From Winogradskyella vincentii (GTDB lineage Bacteria > Bacteroidota > Bacteroidia > Flavobacteriales > Flavobacteriaceae), in NCBI RefSeq assembly GCF_020166345.1, contig NZ_JAIUJS010000006.1, positions 1-64,000 of the forward strand: a stretch of DNA of 64,000 nucleotides, written 5' to 3'. The notes under the pieces are model-generated. The model made no database searches and was not told where the DNA came from. It saw only the letters and a list, made by a program, of their open reading frames with translations. This document shows positions 26,339-35,681 of the stretch, piece by piece. Every line of letters begins with the position of its first letter. Position 1 is the stretch's first letter. The position numbers and the translations under genes were made by a program.

Positions 26339-27970
26339 TTAGTGGTTGATGATATTTGAAATTCCTTTAAGTGGAATCACTGCCCATCTTGGGCGTGAAT
26401 TAAGTTCGTAACCCAATTCATAAACTGCTTTTTCAAGCAATGAGTATTTGAGTAAAAAGATGCGTTCTTGTTGGTAGCCTATATTGATATTTGCATCTTG
26501 TATTTCTTGTACATAAGTACCTAAAAACAATCCAATAAAATATTGATATAATATTTCCCCAGCTTCAAAGAGTGCTTCTTGACTTTGTTTGTAATTATCT
26601 ATATTGTTGAATATTGTCGCATATATTGCATAATGAAACGATCTAAATAAGCCTGCAACATCTTTTAATGGTGGCTGTTTTACTTTACGATCTCTAATGG
26701 TACTCTCTGGTTCTCCTTCAAAATCTAAAATGTAGAAATCGTCATCCTTTATCAAGATCTGTCCTAAATGATAATCGCCGTGAACCCTTAAACGTTCACC
26801 TTTTAACTTAGTCCAATCAAACTTTACAAAGCGTTTTCTAATTTCATTTTTCTTTTCAAGAAACTCATTAGCTAATTCAAGCGCCAATCCTTCTAACTTA
26901 TGAAGGTTGTTCTCTACAGCATTTAATCGATTCTGAAATTGATATAACAACCTGTTTTTTAACCAAACCGTATAATCACCATTAAAACGTGTTGGTGTGA
27001 ATGAGGTATCTTCAAATTCAGAACCCAATGCTATATGCATTTCTGCCGTACGCTTAGCCAATGTCTGAATCTTTGTGAACACATTAAGTCCAGCCCAATC
27101 GATAATTTGCGGTGGAATATCTCTTATGTCCAATCGCTCAAACATTTCAGTATGTGGTAAGCGATCTATCTTTATATTCTTGTATTCTAAATTTAAAAAG
27201 ACCTTATGTAGTTCCTTAAGCATATATTCCCAAGCATCACCCTCATTAGGTACCATTTCATTCATTAATGCAATAGTAATATTGGTGTTTTCAAGATCTT
27301 TTATTTGCACACAACCTAAATAGGCCGGTGTATTTTTAAAATCTTTCTTTTCAGAAAGAAAACGACTCATTTCATAATCTGGATTACGGTCTGCGTAAAT
27401 TCTTCTAAAGAACTTTAAAACATACTTTTCATTATAAATTATAGATGTATTGCTCTGTTCCATTCCCATGAATCGAGATGATTCATATTCGCAATCCTTA
27501 AATATTGAGCTCTTTTTATACTGAACACGCGTTCTATCTTTTGGTACTGCAGTTAAGATACGCTCAAAAACAACCTTTCTGAAGGCTTCTAGATTAACCG
27601 CATCAATAATAAATCCTTCTTGATTTTGGATACTAATAGGAAGTATGCGATCGTCCTTTGCAAAACTTTCGTCTGAAACAAAGGCAATTGGTAAAAAATA
27701 ATGCTGAAAAAATGCCTCATAAAAATTTACCTCTAGTATTAAACCATAATATACTTCTTCATTTTGCTGGATACGAAAATACTCAGCAAGCTCAATATAT
27801 TTTAACTTACTAGATTTACCACCATACCATCTTTGCTTTACTATATAATTTTCAAGTACGTCAGAGAGAAATATTTTGATGAAACCCTCATTCTCCATTA
27901 TTTGCTCCCACTGTACATTAAAATTGTACGGTGTCTTAAGATTAACGGTTGTGGATTTCTTTTTAGACAT
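26339..27970 (-). CDS. mak: Maltokinase (Mak/Pep2 type)
   Basis: This 543-residue kinase with an aminoglycoside-phosphotransferase-like fold should convert maltose and ATP to maltose-1-phosphate, the GlgE substrate. It has the N-cap start (IVKQRWYGGKSSKLKYIEL), the catalytic loop RVHGDYHLGQILI and the metal-binding YILDFEGEPE, all as in mycobacterial Mak. In many bacteria this domain is fused or adjacent to trehalose synthase TreS. Here it stands alone between glgE and glgB, with 2-4 bases on either side. Where the maltose comes from is not clear from the window. Confidence 0.88.
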   Translation of the reverse strand: MSKKKSTTVNLKTPYNFNVQWEQIMENEGFIKIFLSDVLENYIVKQRWYGGKSSKLKYIELAEYFRIQQNEEVYYGLILEVNFYEAFFQHYFLPIAFVSDESFAKDDRILPISIQNQEGFIIDAVNLEAFRKVVFERILTAVPKDRTRVQYKKSSIFKDCEYESSRFMGMEQSNTSIIYNEKYVLKFFRRIYADRNPDYEMSRFLSEKKDFKNTPAYLGCVQIKDLENTNITIALMNEMVPNEGDAWEYMLKELHKVFLNLEYKNIKIDRLPHTEMFERLDIRDIPPQIIDWAGLNVFTKIQTLAKRTAEMHIALGSEFEDTSFTPTRFNGDYTVWLKNRLLYQFQNRLNAVENNLHKLEGLALELANEFLEKKNEIRKRFVKFDWTKLKGERLRVHGDYHLGQILIKDDDFYILDFEGEPESTIRDRKVKQPPLKDVAGLFRSFHYAIYATIFNNIDNYKQSQEALFEAGEILYQYFIGLFLGTYVQEIQDANINIGYQQERIFLLKYSLLEKAVYELGYELNSRPRWAVIPLKGISNIINH

Positions 27971-27972
27971 TA

Positions 27973-29910
27973 CTACTTATTTATCTTAAATATATGAAAT
28001 GGCAATGTTGGATGCAACTCTATAAAATTCCATTCACTATACCAATTATAACTACTTCCTGTTACCAAATCACTTACAGTAATTTGATGTCCTGAATGAA
28101 CGCCAAGTTCATGCAATGGTAGTTGCACTGTACCTTGTTGTGCGTAGTATTGATCTAGACTTATAATAATAAGAAGTTCATCTGTTTTTGAATCGTTCCA
28201 TTTATAGAAACCCAAAAGATTATCATTCTCTATATGGCAAAATTTAATATTATTTGTCTGCTGCAGTGCCTCATGCTCATGACGAATAGCATTTACCTTA
28301 GAAATAATGGATGTAAGTTTGTTTTGAACATTCCAATCATAATGCTTTACTTCAAATTTTTCAGACATATAATATTCTTCCTTACCTGGTATAGCCTCAT
28401 CCAACTGTTGTTCAAATACAGGTCCATAAATCCCAATATTAGAACTTAAAGTCGCTGCAAGCACATAGCGCTGGATGTATTTTGATTCATTAGCTCCTTG
28501 CAAATGATATGGGTTGATATCAGGTGTATTTGGCCAAAAATTAGGTCGCATATATTCACGTTGATCCGTCTGAGTCAATTCTGTCATATACTCAATTAAC
28601 TCATGCTTATTGTTCCTCCACGTAAAATATGTATATGATTGTGTATAGCCTTGTTTAGCTAATTGTTGCATTACCTTTGGTTTTGTAAAAGCCTCCGCTA
28701 AGAAAATAACGTCTGGGTGCTTCTTTTTCACCTCTGATATTGCCCAATTCCAAAAATAATAAGGTTTTGTATGTGGGTTATCAACCCTAAAGATATTAAT
28801 ACCACAATCAATCCAATATAGAAGAATATCCAAACACTCATTCCAGAGCGATTTATACTCTTTACCTTCCCAAAAAATAGGTAATATGTCTTGGTATTTT
28901 TTAGGTGGATTCTCAGCATATTGAACGGTACCATCAGGTCGCCATTTAAACCAATCTGGATTAGACTTTACCCAAGGATGATCTGGAGCAGCCTGCAATG
29001 CATAGTCCATAGCTATTTCAATATTGAGCTCCTTAGCCTTTTTGATTAATCTTTTAAAATCGCTAAGTTTTCCTAACTGCGGATGCAAATCTTTATGGCC
29101 ACCATGTTTTGATCCTATTCCCCAAGCAGATCCTGCATCATCATCATTAGCTTCAGTTGTGTTATTTCGGCCTTTACGATTTACCTCACCTATAGGATGA
29201 ACTGGTGGGAAATACAACGTATCAAAGCCCATCTCTGCAACTCTTGGCAACAGTCTTTCACAATCTTTAAATGTACCATGCTGACCAACTACTTCAGAAG
29301 ATGATCTTGGAAAGAATTCATACCATGTACTAAACAATGCTTTTTTCCTATCTACATAAACCTTAAGTTCATCTGACTCATTTGCGTGAAACTTATCTGG
29401 ATATTTAACAAAAATGCCATGAAGTTTATTCGATATTGCTTCCTTTATAGCATCGTCGTAATGAGCATCATTGTTAAAACAATCAATACAATATTTGAGG
29501 TATTCTTGATCTTCTTTAGAAACCTTTTTTAATAATGGCTTTAAATATGTAACCCCTTCTAATAATTCAGATTTAACATGCTGGTTGTCATCAATTTTCC
29601 TTTCAATTCCATGTTGCCAGTTTAATGGATGATCCACCCATCCCTGAACTTTATAAGAATAGAAACCTTGTTTCTCAACTTGAAAAGATGCTTTCCACTC
29701 GTCATTCTCAACATGGTGCATTCTTGCCTCTCTCCATCTGCGCTCATTCTCGTGTTTATAAAGAACAGATGACGCAATGACATCGTGTCCGTCAACTAAT
29801 ACATGAGCACCTACATTAACAATTTCATTTATAATACGTTTTATAAAAAATTCCCCACAATTTAATTGTGGTGAAACTGCGTCTATGACAACACGTTTTT
29901 GATTTTGCAT
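27973..29910 (-). CDS. glgE: Alpha-1,4-glucan:maltose-1-phosphate maltosyltransferase
   Basis: This GH13_3 enzyme extends alpha-1,4-glucans with maltose from maltose-1-phosphate. At 645 residues it has normal length. The N-terminal beta domain begins RVVIDAVSPQLNCGEFFIKR, as in GlgE. The barrel carries Asp377 (FRVDNPHTKPY, nucleophile), Glu406 (FLAEAFTKP, acid/base) and the Asp of NTPDINPY. The segment YFPPVHPIGEVNRKGRNN forms part of the maltose-1-phosphate site in the family. It leads glgE-mak-glgB, 127 bases downstream of glgC, and has a motif copy 79-91 bases upstream. Confidence 0.95.
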   Translation of the reverse strand: MQNQKRVVIDAVSPQLNCGEFFIKRIINEIVNVGAHVLVDGHDVIASSVLYKHENERRWREARMHHVENDEWKASFQVEKQGFYSYKVQGWVDHPLNWQHGIERKIDDNQHVKSELLEGVTYLKPLLKKVSKEDQEYLKYCIDCFNNDAHYDDAIKEAISNKLHGIFVKYPDKFHANESDELKVYVDRKKALFSTWYEFFPRSSSEVVGQHGTFKDCERLLPRVAEMGFDTLYFPPVHPIGEVNRKGRNNTTEANDDDAGSAWGIGSKHGGHKDLHPQLGKLSDFKRLIKKAKELNIEIAMDYALQAAPDHPWVKSNPDWFKWRPDGTVQYAENPPKKYQDILPIFWEGKEYKSLWNECLDILLYWIDCGINIFRVDNPHTKPYYFWNWAISEVKKKHPDVIFLAEAFTKPKVMQQLAKQGYTQSYTYFTWRNNKHELIEYMTELTQTDQREYMRPNFWPNTPDINPYHLQGANESKYIQRYVLAATLSSNIGIYGPVFEQQLDEAIPGKEEYYMSEKFEVKHYDWNVQNKLTSIISKVNAIRHEHEALQQTNNIKFCHIENDNLLGFYKWNDSKTDELLIIISLDQYYAQQGTVQLPLHELGVHSGHQITVSDLVTGSSYNWYSEWNFIELHPTLPFHIFKINK

Positions 29911-29988
29911 AATGCTGGTTGATTGTTATTTATATAACGAAAGTACTATACATTATCGACAAATAAAAAGATAAAATATAGCATATTA

Positions 29989-30001
29989 AACTATAACGTT
30001 T
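29989..30001 (-). promoter_or_regulatory. Candidate operator half-site upstream of glgE
   Basis: AACTATAACGTTT is identical over 13 bases to the left part of the site upstream of the GH31 gene and lies at a similar distance from the start codon. The right half (CGGTT) is not conserved here, so binding is less sure. Confidence 0.35.
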
Positions 30002-30037
30002 GAATTGTATAACTATTTATAATTCAAGGTGTAATTA

Positions 30038-31306
30038 CTATTGAATAATGGTACCAGAAGGAATAATTGCATCCTTTTTTACCACTACAATACCATCTTT
30101 AATAAGGTAATTTTTAGTTTCTTTATCCTTGAGTTTCGGACCTCCATTAATTCTAACATCATCACCAATTCTGCAATTTTTGTCTAGGATTACATTTTTA
30201 ATAAAGCAACGTTCTCCTATACCCATAAGAGTTTTAATCTTATTTGTCTCAACTTCTTCGAGCGTTTCATAATAATCATTACCCATCATGTAACAATTAT
30301 TTACTGTAGACTCCGCTCCTATTCTTGAACGGATTCCGATTACGGAACGTTCTATTTTAGCGGCATGTATTATACACCCATCTGCAATTACTGTTTTATC
30401 ACAGAGCGTTCCTGATATTTTTGAAGTAGGTAAAACTCTAGCATGCGTATATATTCTTTGATTATTATCAAATAAATTAAACTCTGGAATTTCATCCGTT
30501 AATCCTAAATTAGCTTCAAAAAATGAATCGATATTTCCTATATCGGTCCAATAACCTTCATATTGATAACTTAAGGTTTTATGATTTGCTATTGCACCTG
30601 GAATGATTTCTTTTCCAAAATCTACTTTGTTTGGTTCATTCATTAGTTCTACTAGAAGGTTTTTATTAAAAATATAAATACCCATAGACGCTAAATAATG
30701 ACGGCCTTCGTCTTGCATTTGCTTACTTACCTGTGACGTCCAATCTGGTAATAAATCTGACTTAGGTTTTTCAATAAAAGACTTGATAATACTATCTTCA
30801 TCAGTCTTTAATATACCAAAAGACGTTGCATCTTTTGCATTAACAGGATATGTTGCAATAGAAATCTCTGCGCCACTTTTTTCATGTGCTTCAATCATTT
30901 CATTAAAATCCATTTGATACAATTGATCACCAGATAATATTAAAGCATACTCAAAATCATGAGCTAAAAAATGATGCATGCTTTGGCGCACCGCATCTGC
31001 AGTGCCTTGAAACCATTTATCACTATGTATAGTTTGCTCTGCCGCCAATACATCGACAAATGCAGAACTAAAAAAGCTAAAATGGTAAGTGTTTTTTATA
31101 TGCTTATTTAAGGACGCAGAATTAAACTGAGTTAAAACATACATCCGTTTTATACTGGAATTGATACAGTTTGAAATAGGAATATCCACCAAACGGTATT
31201 TTCCTGCAATTGGCACCGCAGGTTTTGACCTATTCTCCGTTAAAGGGTATAGTCTAGACCCTTGTCCTCCTCCCAAAATTATGCTTAAGACTTTGTCATT
31301 TATCAT
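30038..31306 (-). CDS. glgC: Glucose-1-phosphate adenylyltransferase (ADP-glucose synthase)
   Basis: The enzyme makes ADP-glucose from ATP and glucose-1-phosphate. At 422 residues it shows the nucleotide loop GGGQGSRLYPLTENRSKPAV (residues 12-31), RLVDIPISNCINS, the WFQGTADAVRQ motif, the substrate region SFIEKP and GYWTDIG, and a C-terminal left-handed beta-helix. Its ATG overlaps the glgM stop as ATGA, so the two are translationally coupled. ADP-glucose is the donor for the neighbouring GlgM. Confidence 0.95.
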   Translation of the reverse strand: MINDKVLSIILGGGQGSRLYPLTENRSKPAVPIAGKYRLVDIPISNCINSSIKRMYVLTQFNSASLNKHIKNTYHFSFFSSAFVDVLAAEQTIHSDKWFQGTADAVRQSMHHFLAHDFEYALILSGDQLYQMDFNEMIEAHEKSGAEISIATYPVNAKDATSFGILKTDEDSIIKSFIEKPKSDLLPDWTSQVSKQMQDEGRHYLASMGIYIFNKNLLVELMNEPNKVDFGKEIIPGAIANHKTLSYQYEGYWTDIGNIDSFFEANLGLTDEIPEFNLFDNNQRIYTHARVLPTSKISGTLCDKTVIADGCIIHAAKIERSVIGIRSRIGAESTVNNCYMMGNDYYETLEEVETNKIKTLMGIGERCFIKNVILDKNCRIGDDVRINGGPKLKDKETKNYLIKDGIVVVKKDAIIPSGTIIQ

Positions 31307-32514
31307 TTGTCTTGTATTATAGATTTATATATTGATTTAGTTTGTTTTGCAATGGCTTTCCAGTCAAAAAAGTCTTCTACTCTTTTTCTTCCCTTCATGG
31401 CCATTTTATCTCTCAGATCTTTATCATTAATTAATTTGTTAACTCCATCAGCTAAATCTCTTGAGAATTTATCCGGGTTAACAGGTTCAAAAGGTGCAAC
31501 TTTTTGTTGTTCTAAATTTACTAATAAACCTGTTTCGCCTTCTACTACCACTTCTTTTATTCCACCCACTGCACTTGCTACAACTGCCGTTTCACAAGCC
31601 ATAGCCTCAATATTTATTATCCCAAATGGTTCATAAATAGAAGGACAACAAAATACAGAAGCATGAGAATATAACTGTATCACATCTTTCTTATCCAACA
31701 TTTTATCAATCCAAAAGATATTACTTCTAGATTTTGATGCCTCCGCAACAGCACCCTCCATTTCCTTCGCAATTTCTTCGGTATCTGGAGCACCTGCACA
31801 TAATACTATTTGAGTATCTGGATCTATATATTTTATGGCATTTACCAAATGAATAATTCCTTTTTGTCTAGTGATCCTACCTACAAACAACACATAAGGC
31901 TTGGATTGATCTATACCATATGATTCTAAAACATTAGTTTCTTTAACAACAACATATTCCTTTAAGTCAATACCATTATAAACTACTTCAATTTTATTTT
32001 CATCTACATCAAAGTGCTTAATAACATCTTCTTTTGTTTCTTCAGACACGGCAATTAAACAATCAGCCATCTCAATAGCGGTTTTTTCAATCCATGACGA
32101 AGCGTCGTAACCTCTCCCCAACTGCTCTCTCTTCCATGGTCTAAGTGGTTCTAAAGAATGTGTTGTTACAACTAGTGGTGTACCATAACATAATTTTGCC
32201 ATAATTCCAGCAAAGTGAGAGTACCAAGTATGACAATGCACTACATCCGCATCAATCATATCCGCATTCATGTGTAAACCTGTGCTTAACGTTTTAAAAA
32301 TAGATTTTAACTTGGCATCACTATCTGCAAACAGTCCGTCTTCAAATGGATAACCTTTTACATTAAGGTTTGAGTTGCCGATTTTTTGGTCTCCAAATGC
32401 CCTAACATCAACTTGCATTAATTGAGCTAATTCCTTAGCCAAATATTCAACATGTACTCCGGCACCTCCATAAACATAAGGTGGAAATTCTCGAGTTAAA
32501 AACAATACTTTCAT
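31303..32514 (-). CDS. glgM: GT4 ADP-glucose glycosyltransferase, GlgM type (maltose-1-phosphate synthase)
   Basis: This 403-residue GT4 enzyme is of the actinobacterial 'GlgA' type, not the GT5 bacterial glycogen synthase. The start MKVLFLTREFPPYVYGGAG, HCHTWYSHFAG, VVYNGIDL, FVGRITRQKGI and the E-x7-E motif EPFGIINIE support this. Mycobacterial GlgM makes maltose-1-phosphate from ADP-glucose and glucose-1-phosphate. The presence of glgE in the same cluster makes this the likely role, with direct glycogen synthase activity as the alternative. It is the first gene of glgM-glgC, divergent from msrB. Confidence 0.88.
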   Translation of the reverse strand: MKVLFLTREFPPYVYGGAGVHVEYLAKELAQLMQVDVRAFGDQKIGNSNLNVKGYPFEDGLFADSDAKLKSIFKTLSTGLHMNADMIDADVVHCHTWYSHFAGIMAKLCYGTPLVVTTHSLEPLRPWKREQLGRGYDASSWIEKTAIEMADCLIAVSEETKEDVIKHFDVDENKIEVVYNGIDLKEYVVVKETNVLESYGIDQSKPYVLFVGRITRQKGIIHLVNAIKYIDPDTQIVLCAGAPDTEEIAKEMEGAVAEASKSRSNIFWIDKMLDKKDVIQLYSHASVFCCPSIYEPFGIINIEAMACETAVVASAVGGIKEVVVEGETGLLVNLEQQKVAPFEPVNPDKFSRDLADGVNKLINDKDLRDKMAMKGRKRVEDFFDWKAIAKQTKSIYKSIIQDK

Positions 32515-32603
32515 TAAAAAATCTATTGAATGATTAAATTGAACTACAAAAGAACAAAAGAGTTAATTAAGATAATCAAAAAAAATGTAATTCTTAACAA
32601 TAA

Positions 32604-32622
32604 AATAACCGAAAACGGTTTA
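32604..32622 (-). promoter_or_regulatory. Candidate palindromic operator upstream of glgM
   Basis: AACCGAAAACGGTT (32607-32620) is a perfect AACCG-N4-CGGTT palindrome. Twelve bases (32606-32617) recur upstream of the GH31 gene. It lies about 92-106 bases before the glgM start and about 60 bases before the divergent msrB start. Confidence 0.55.
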
Positions 32623-32680
32623 GTAAGCTTTTAACTTTAATTGCGACCATTTTAACTAGCTTATTTTATATTTTTATAGC

Positions 32681-33175
32681 ATGAAAAAGATATTGATTTT
32701 AACCTTAGCCGCAATTTTTTATAGTTGTGATGGTTCCGCTCAAAAAAAAGAAACAAAACAAAAAGAAACTTATCCTGTTGCCAAGACCGATGCCGAATGG
32801 AAAAAACAGCTGACGGATAAGCAATATTACGTTTTAAGGAAAGCTGGCACAGAACGGGCATTTTCAAGTCCATTGAACAAGAATTATGAAGATGGTATTT
32901 ATCATTGTGCGGCATGCGATACTCCATTGTTTAAAAGTGAACATAAATTTGATTCTGGGTCTGGTTGGCCAAGTTTTGATAGAGAAATAAAAGGGAATGT
33001 TGCTTTTTCAACAGATTACAACATTGGTTATGCACGTACAGAAGAACATTGTGCTACGTGTGGTGGGCATTTGGGTCATGTTTTTAATGACGGTCCTCGA
33101 AATACAACTGGTCAAAGACATTGCATTAATGGTGCTGCCTTAAATTTTGTTCCTTCAGAAAAAAAAGATGATTAG
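32681..33175 (+). CDS. msrB: Peptide-methionine (R)-S-oxide reductase, lipoprotein form
   Basis: This repair enzyme reduces methionine-R-sulfoxide in proteins. It has 164 residues. The N-terminus is a signal peptide with the lipobox FYSC (Cys16), so it should act in the periplasm, attached to a membrane. Zinc is held by C76/C79 and C124/C127, and the catalytic Cys148 is in RHCINGAALNF. SGSGWPSF is the substrate loop. Its last 8 bases overlap the DUF1572 gene, which points to a two-gene operon. Confidence 0.94.
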   Translation: MKKILILTLAAIFYSCDGSAQKKETKQKETYPVAKTDAEWKKQLTDKQYYVLRKAGTERAFSSPLNKNYEDGIYHCAACDTPLFKSEHKFDSGSGWPSFDREIKGNVAFSTDYNIGYARTEEHCATCGGHLGHVFNDGPRNTTGQRHCINGAALNFVPSEKKDD

Positions 33176-33719
33176 TTATTTAGATAGCGTAAGTAAACAA
33201 TTTGAGTATTATAAAAGCCTAGGAGATAAAACTTTTGAGCAACTGTCATTTGAAGAACTAAAAATTGAGTTCGCTCATGATTCAAATTCAATATCAATTA
33301 TTGTGAAACATCTTGTTGGCAATATGCTAAGTCGTTGGACAAACTTTTTAACAGAAGACGGAGAAAAAGAATGGCGTCAACGTGATAAGGAATTCATTGA
33401 CACCTATTCAAACAAGGAAGATCTGTTTAATTCATGGAACAAAGGCTGGAGCTGTCTTTTTAACGCACTCGATTCAATTAATAATAATGACTTAAATCAT
33501 ATTGTTTATATTAGAAATCAAGGTCATACAGTCACCGAAGCCTTAAACCGTCAAATGATGCACTATGCTTATCATATAGGTCAGATTGTATATATAGGTA
33601 AACTTGTTAAAAGTAAAGATTGGAAATCGTTGTCTATACCTAAAGGGGAATCTAAAACATATAACCAAGAAAAATTTGCAAAAGATAAAGGTCAAAGACA
33701 TTTTACTGAAGACCTTTAA
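33168..33719 (+). CDS. DUF1572 (DinB-superfamily) protein
   Basis: This cytosolic protein of 183 residues is predicted to be a four-helix bundle. The histidines in IVKHLVGNM, MMHYAYHIGQI and the RNQGHTVTEALNRQ segment match the metal-site pattern of DinB-like DUF1572 proteins. The biochemical role is unknown. Some relatives are thiol-dependent transferases. The ATG at 33168 overlaps the msrB stop by 8 bases and gives the family's usual N-terminus MISYLDSVSKQF. An earlier in-frame start at 33147 is less likely. Confidence 0.85.
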   Translation: MISYLDSVSKQFEYYKSLGDKTFEQLSFEELKIEFAHDSNSISIIVKHLVGNMLSRWTNFLTEDGEKEWRQRDKEFIDTYSNKEDLFNSWNKGWSCLFNALDSINNNDLNHIVYIRNQGHTVTEALNRQMMHYAYHIGQIVYIGKLVKSKDWKSLSIPKGESKTYNQEKFAKDKGQRHFTEDL

Positions 33720-33775
33720 TATTACATTTTCGTTTCGTAAATTCGTACCCTTAAATTTCAACTAAAAAATTACTC

Positions 33776-35152
33776 ATGAGTAAATACGACGTAATAGTAC
33801 TAGGAAGTGGTCCAGGTGGTTATGTGACAGCGATAAGAGCATCTCAATTAGGCTTCAAAACTGCTGTAGTAGAAAAAGAAAGTTTAGGAGGTGTTTGTTT
33901 AAATTGGGGATGTATCCCTACAAAGGCTCTTCTAAAATCTGCGCAGGTATTTGAATATCTTAAACATGCTGAAGATTATGGTTTAAACGTAAAAGATGCA
34001 AAACATGATTTTGATGCTGTTGTAAAGCGTAGTCGTGGTGTTGCTGATGGTATGAGTAATGGTGTGAAATTCTTAATGAAAAAGAATAAGATTGACGTCA
34101 TTGAAGGATTTGGAAAATTAAAGCCAGGTAAAAAAATTGACGTTGACGAAACGGAATATTCAGCTGACCACATTATAATTGCAACTGGAGCACGTTCTCG
34201 CGAATTGCCAAGTTTACCGCAAGACGGAAAAAAAGTAATTGGTTACAGACAAGCAATGACCTTAGACAAACAGCCTAAGAAAATGATAGTTGTTGGTTCT
34301 GGTGCTATTGGTGTTGAGTTTGCATATTTCTATAATTCAATGGGTACAGAGGTAACCATTGTAGAATATTTGCCAAAAATTGTTCCTGTTGAGGATGATG
34401 AAGTATCTAAACAGTTAGAACGTAGCTTTAAAAAATCTGGAATTAAAATTATGACTTCCGCCGAAGTTACTTCTGTTGATACATCTGGCAAAGGCGTAAA
34501 GGCAACGGTTAAGACTAAAAAAGGCGAAGAAGTATTAGAAGCTGACATCGTATTATCTGCTGTAGGGATAAAATCTAATATCGAAAATATAGGACTCGAA
34601 GATGTAGGTATAGCTGTAGATAGAGACAAAATACTGGTTAATGATTATTATCAAACCAATATACCTGGTTACTATGCCATTGGTGATGTAACACCAGGAC
34701 AAGCTTTGGCTCACGTAGCTTCAGCAGAAGGCATTCTTTGTGTTGAGAAAATTGCGGGACATCATGTTGAAGCCTTAGACTACGGAAATGTTCCAGGTTG
34801 CACCTATTGTTCTCCAGAAATCGCAAGTGTAGGATTAACCGAAGCACAAGCAAAAGAGCACGGTTATGATATCAAAGTTGGTAAATTTCCTTTTTCTGCA
34901 TCTGGAAAAGCAAGTGCTGGCGGAAACAAAGAAGGATTTGTTAAAGTGATTTTTGATGCCAAATATGGTGAATGGCTCGGATGTCATATGATTGGAGCTG
35001 GTGTTACAGATATGATTGCTGAAGCTGTATTAGGAAGAAAATTAGAAACTACAGGTCATGAAGTTCTAAAAGCGGTTCATCCTCACCCAACAATGAGTGA
35101 AGCTGTTATGGAAGCTGTTGCGGATGCTTACGATGAAGTGATACACTTGTAA
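33776..35152 (+). CDS. lpdA: Dihydrolipoyl dehydrogenase
   Basis: This FAD flavoenzyme reoxidises dihydrolipoamide in 2-oxoacid dehydrogenase and glycine cleavage complexes. At 458 residues it has the FAD site GSGPGGYVTAIRA, the redox-active disulfide C41/C46 in GGVCLNWGCIP, the NAD site VVGSGAIGVEF, AIGDVTPGQALAHVA and the C-terminal catalytic HPHPTMSEA. No E1 or E2 genes lie nearby, so it is probably the shared E3 subunit. A terminator follows. Confidence 0.95.
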   Translation: MSKYDVIVLGSGPGGYVTAIRASQLGFKTAVVEKESLGGVCLNWGCIPTKALLKSAQVFEYLKHAEDYGLNVKDAKHDFDAVVKRSRGVADGMSNGVKFLMKKNKIDVIEGFGKLKPGKKIDVDETEYSADHIIIATGARSRELPSLPQDGKKVIGYRQAMTLDKQPKKMIVVGSGAIGVEFAYFYNSMGTEVTIVEYLPKIVPVEDDEVSKQLERSFKKSGIKIMTSAEVTSVDTSGKGVKATVKTKKGEEVLEADIVLSAVGIKSNIENIGLEDVGIAVDRDKILVNDYYQTNIPGYYAIGDVTPGQALAHVASAEGILCVEKIAGHHVEALDYGNVPGCTYCSPEIASVGLTEAQAKEHGYDIKVGKFPFSASGKASAGGNKEGFVKVIFDAKYGEWLGCHMIGAGVTDMIAEAVLGRKLETTGHEVLKAVHPHPTMSEAVMEAVADAYDEVIHL

Positions 35153-35171
35153 TTATCTATATAAAACAATT

Positions 35172-35200
35172 AAAAGCGGTTCTAATGAATCGCTTTTTTT
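35172..35200 (+). terminator. Terminator of lpdA
   Basis: The stem AAGCG-GTT/AAT-CGCTT with a CTAATG loop is followed by T7. It touches the 3' end of the convergent barrel gene. Confidence 0.8.
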
Positions 35201-35675
35201 ATAACCTATAACCAACACCTAGAAACAAAACATTTGGTGAAAGTTCTTCAAAGCCTAAAGTATATTTCATATGCAAATCGAGGTTTGAAGATAAATCATA
35301 AGCCAAACTTAAGTCTGCACGTACCTTAAATTTATTCGAAAAGAAATCAAAAAAGTAATTTAAACTAGGTCCAATCAGTACGTGAAAATCGTTGTTGACA
35401 TCATACTTTAAATAAACTGGAGCATTTAAGAATTGAAAGTCACTTATGCCTATATACAATAATTCGGGCTGAACATGTAGGTTAGCATCAATTTCAAAAT
35501 CAGCAAAAAAACCACCGTAGAATCCTATTTCTGTATCAGGATATTCACCAAAGTTGATTTCATCTACCTTAAAGAAGGTAATATTTACACCACCCTTAAC
35601 TCCAAACTCTGTCTGTGCTTGACCAGAATTTAAACAGAATATCAAAAAGAATATGGAAAGAATAAACTTATTCAT
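35199..35675 (-). CDS. Small outer-membrane beta-barrel protein
   Basis: The protein has 158 residues from the ATG at 35675, with a signal peptide ending GQAQ. The mature part alternates strands (EFGVKGGVNITFF, LHVQPELLYIG, FHVLIGPSLNYFF) and ends in a terminal aromatic/Leu strand (LFLGVGYRL), as expected for a porin-like barrel of about 8 strands. It starts 7 bases after the aroQ stop codon and is probably cotranscribed with it. The function is unknown. Confidence 0.78.
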   Translation of the reverse strand: MNKFILSIFFLIFCLNSGQAQTEFGVKGGVNITFFKVDEINFGEYPDTEIGFYGGFFADFEIDANLHVQPELLYIGISDFQFLNAPVYLKYDVNNDFHVLIGPSLNYFFDFFSNKFKVRADLSLAYDLSSNLDLHMKYTLGFEELSPNVLFLGVGYRL

Positions 35676-35681
35676 GTACAA

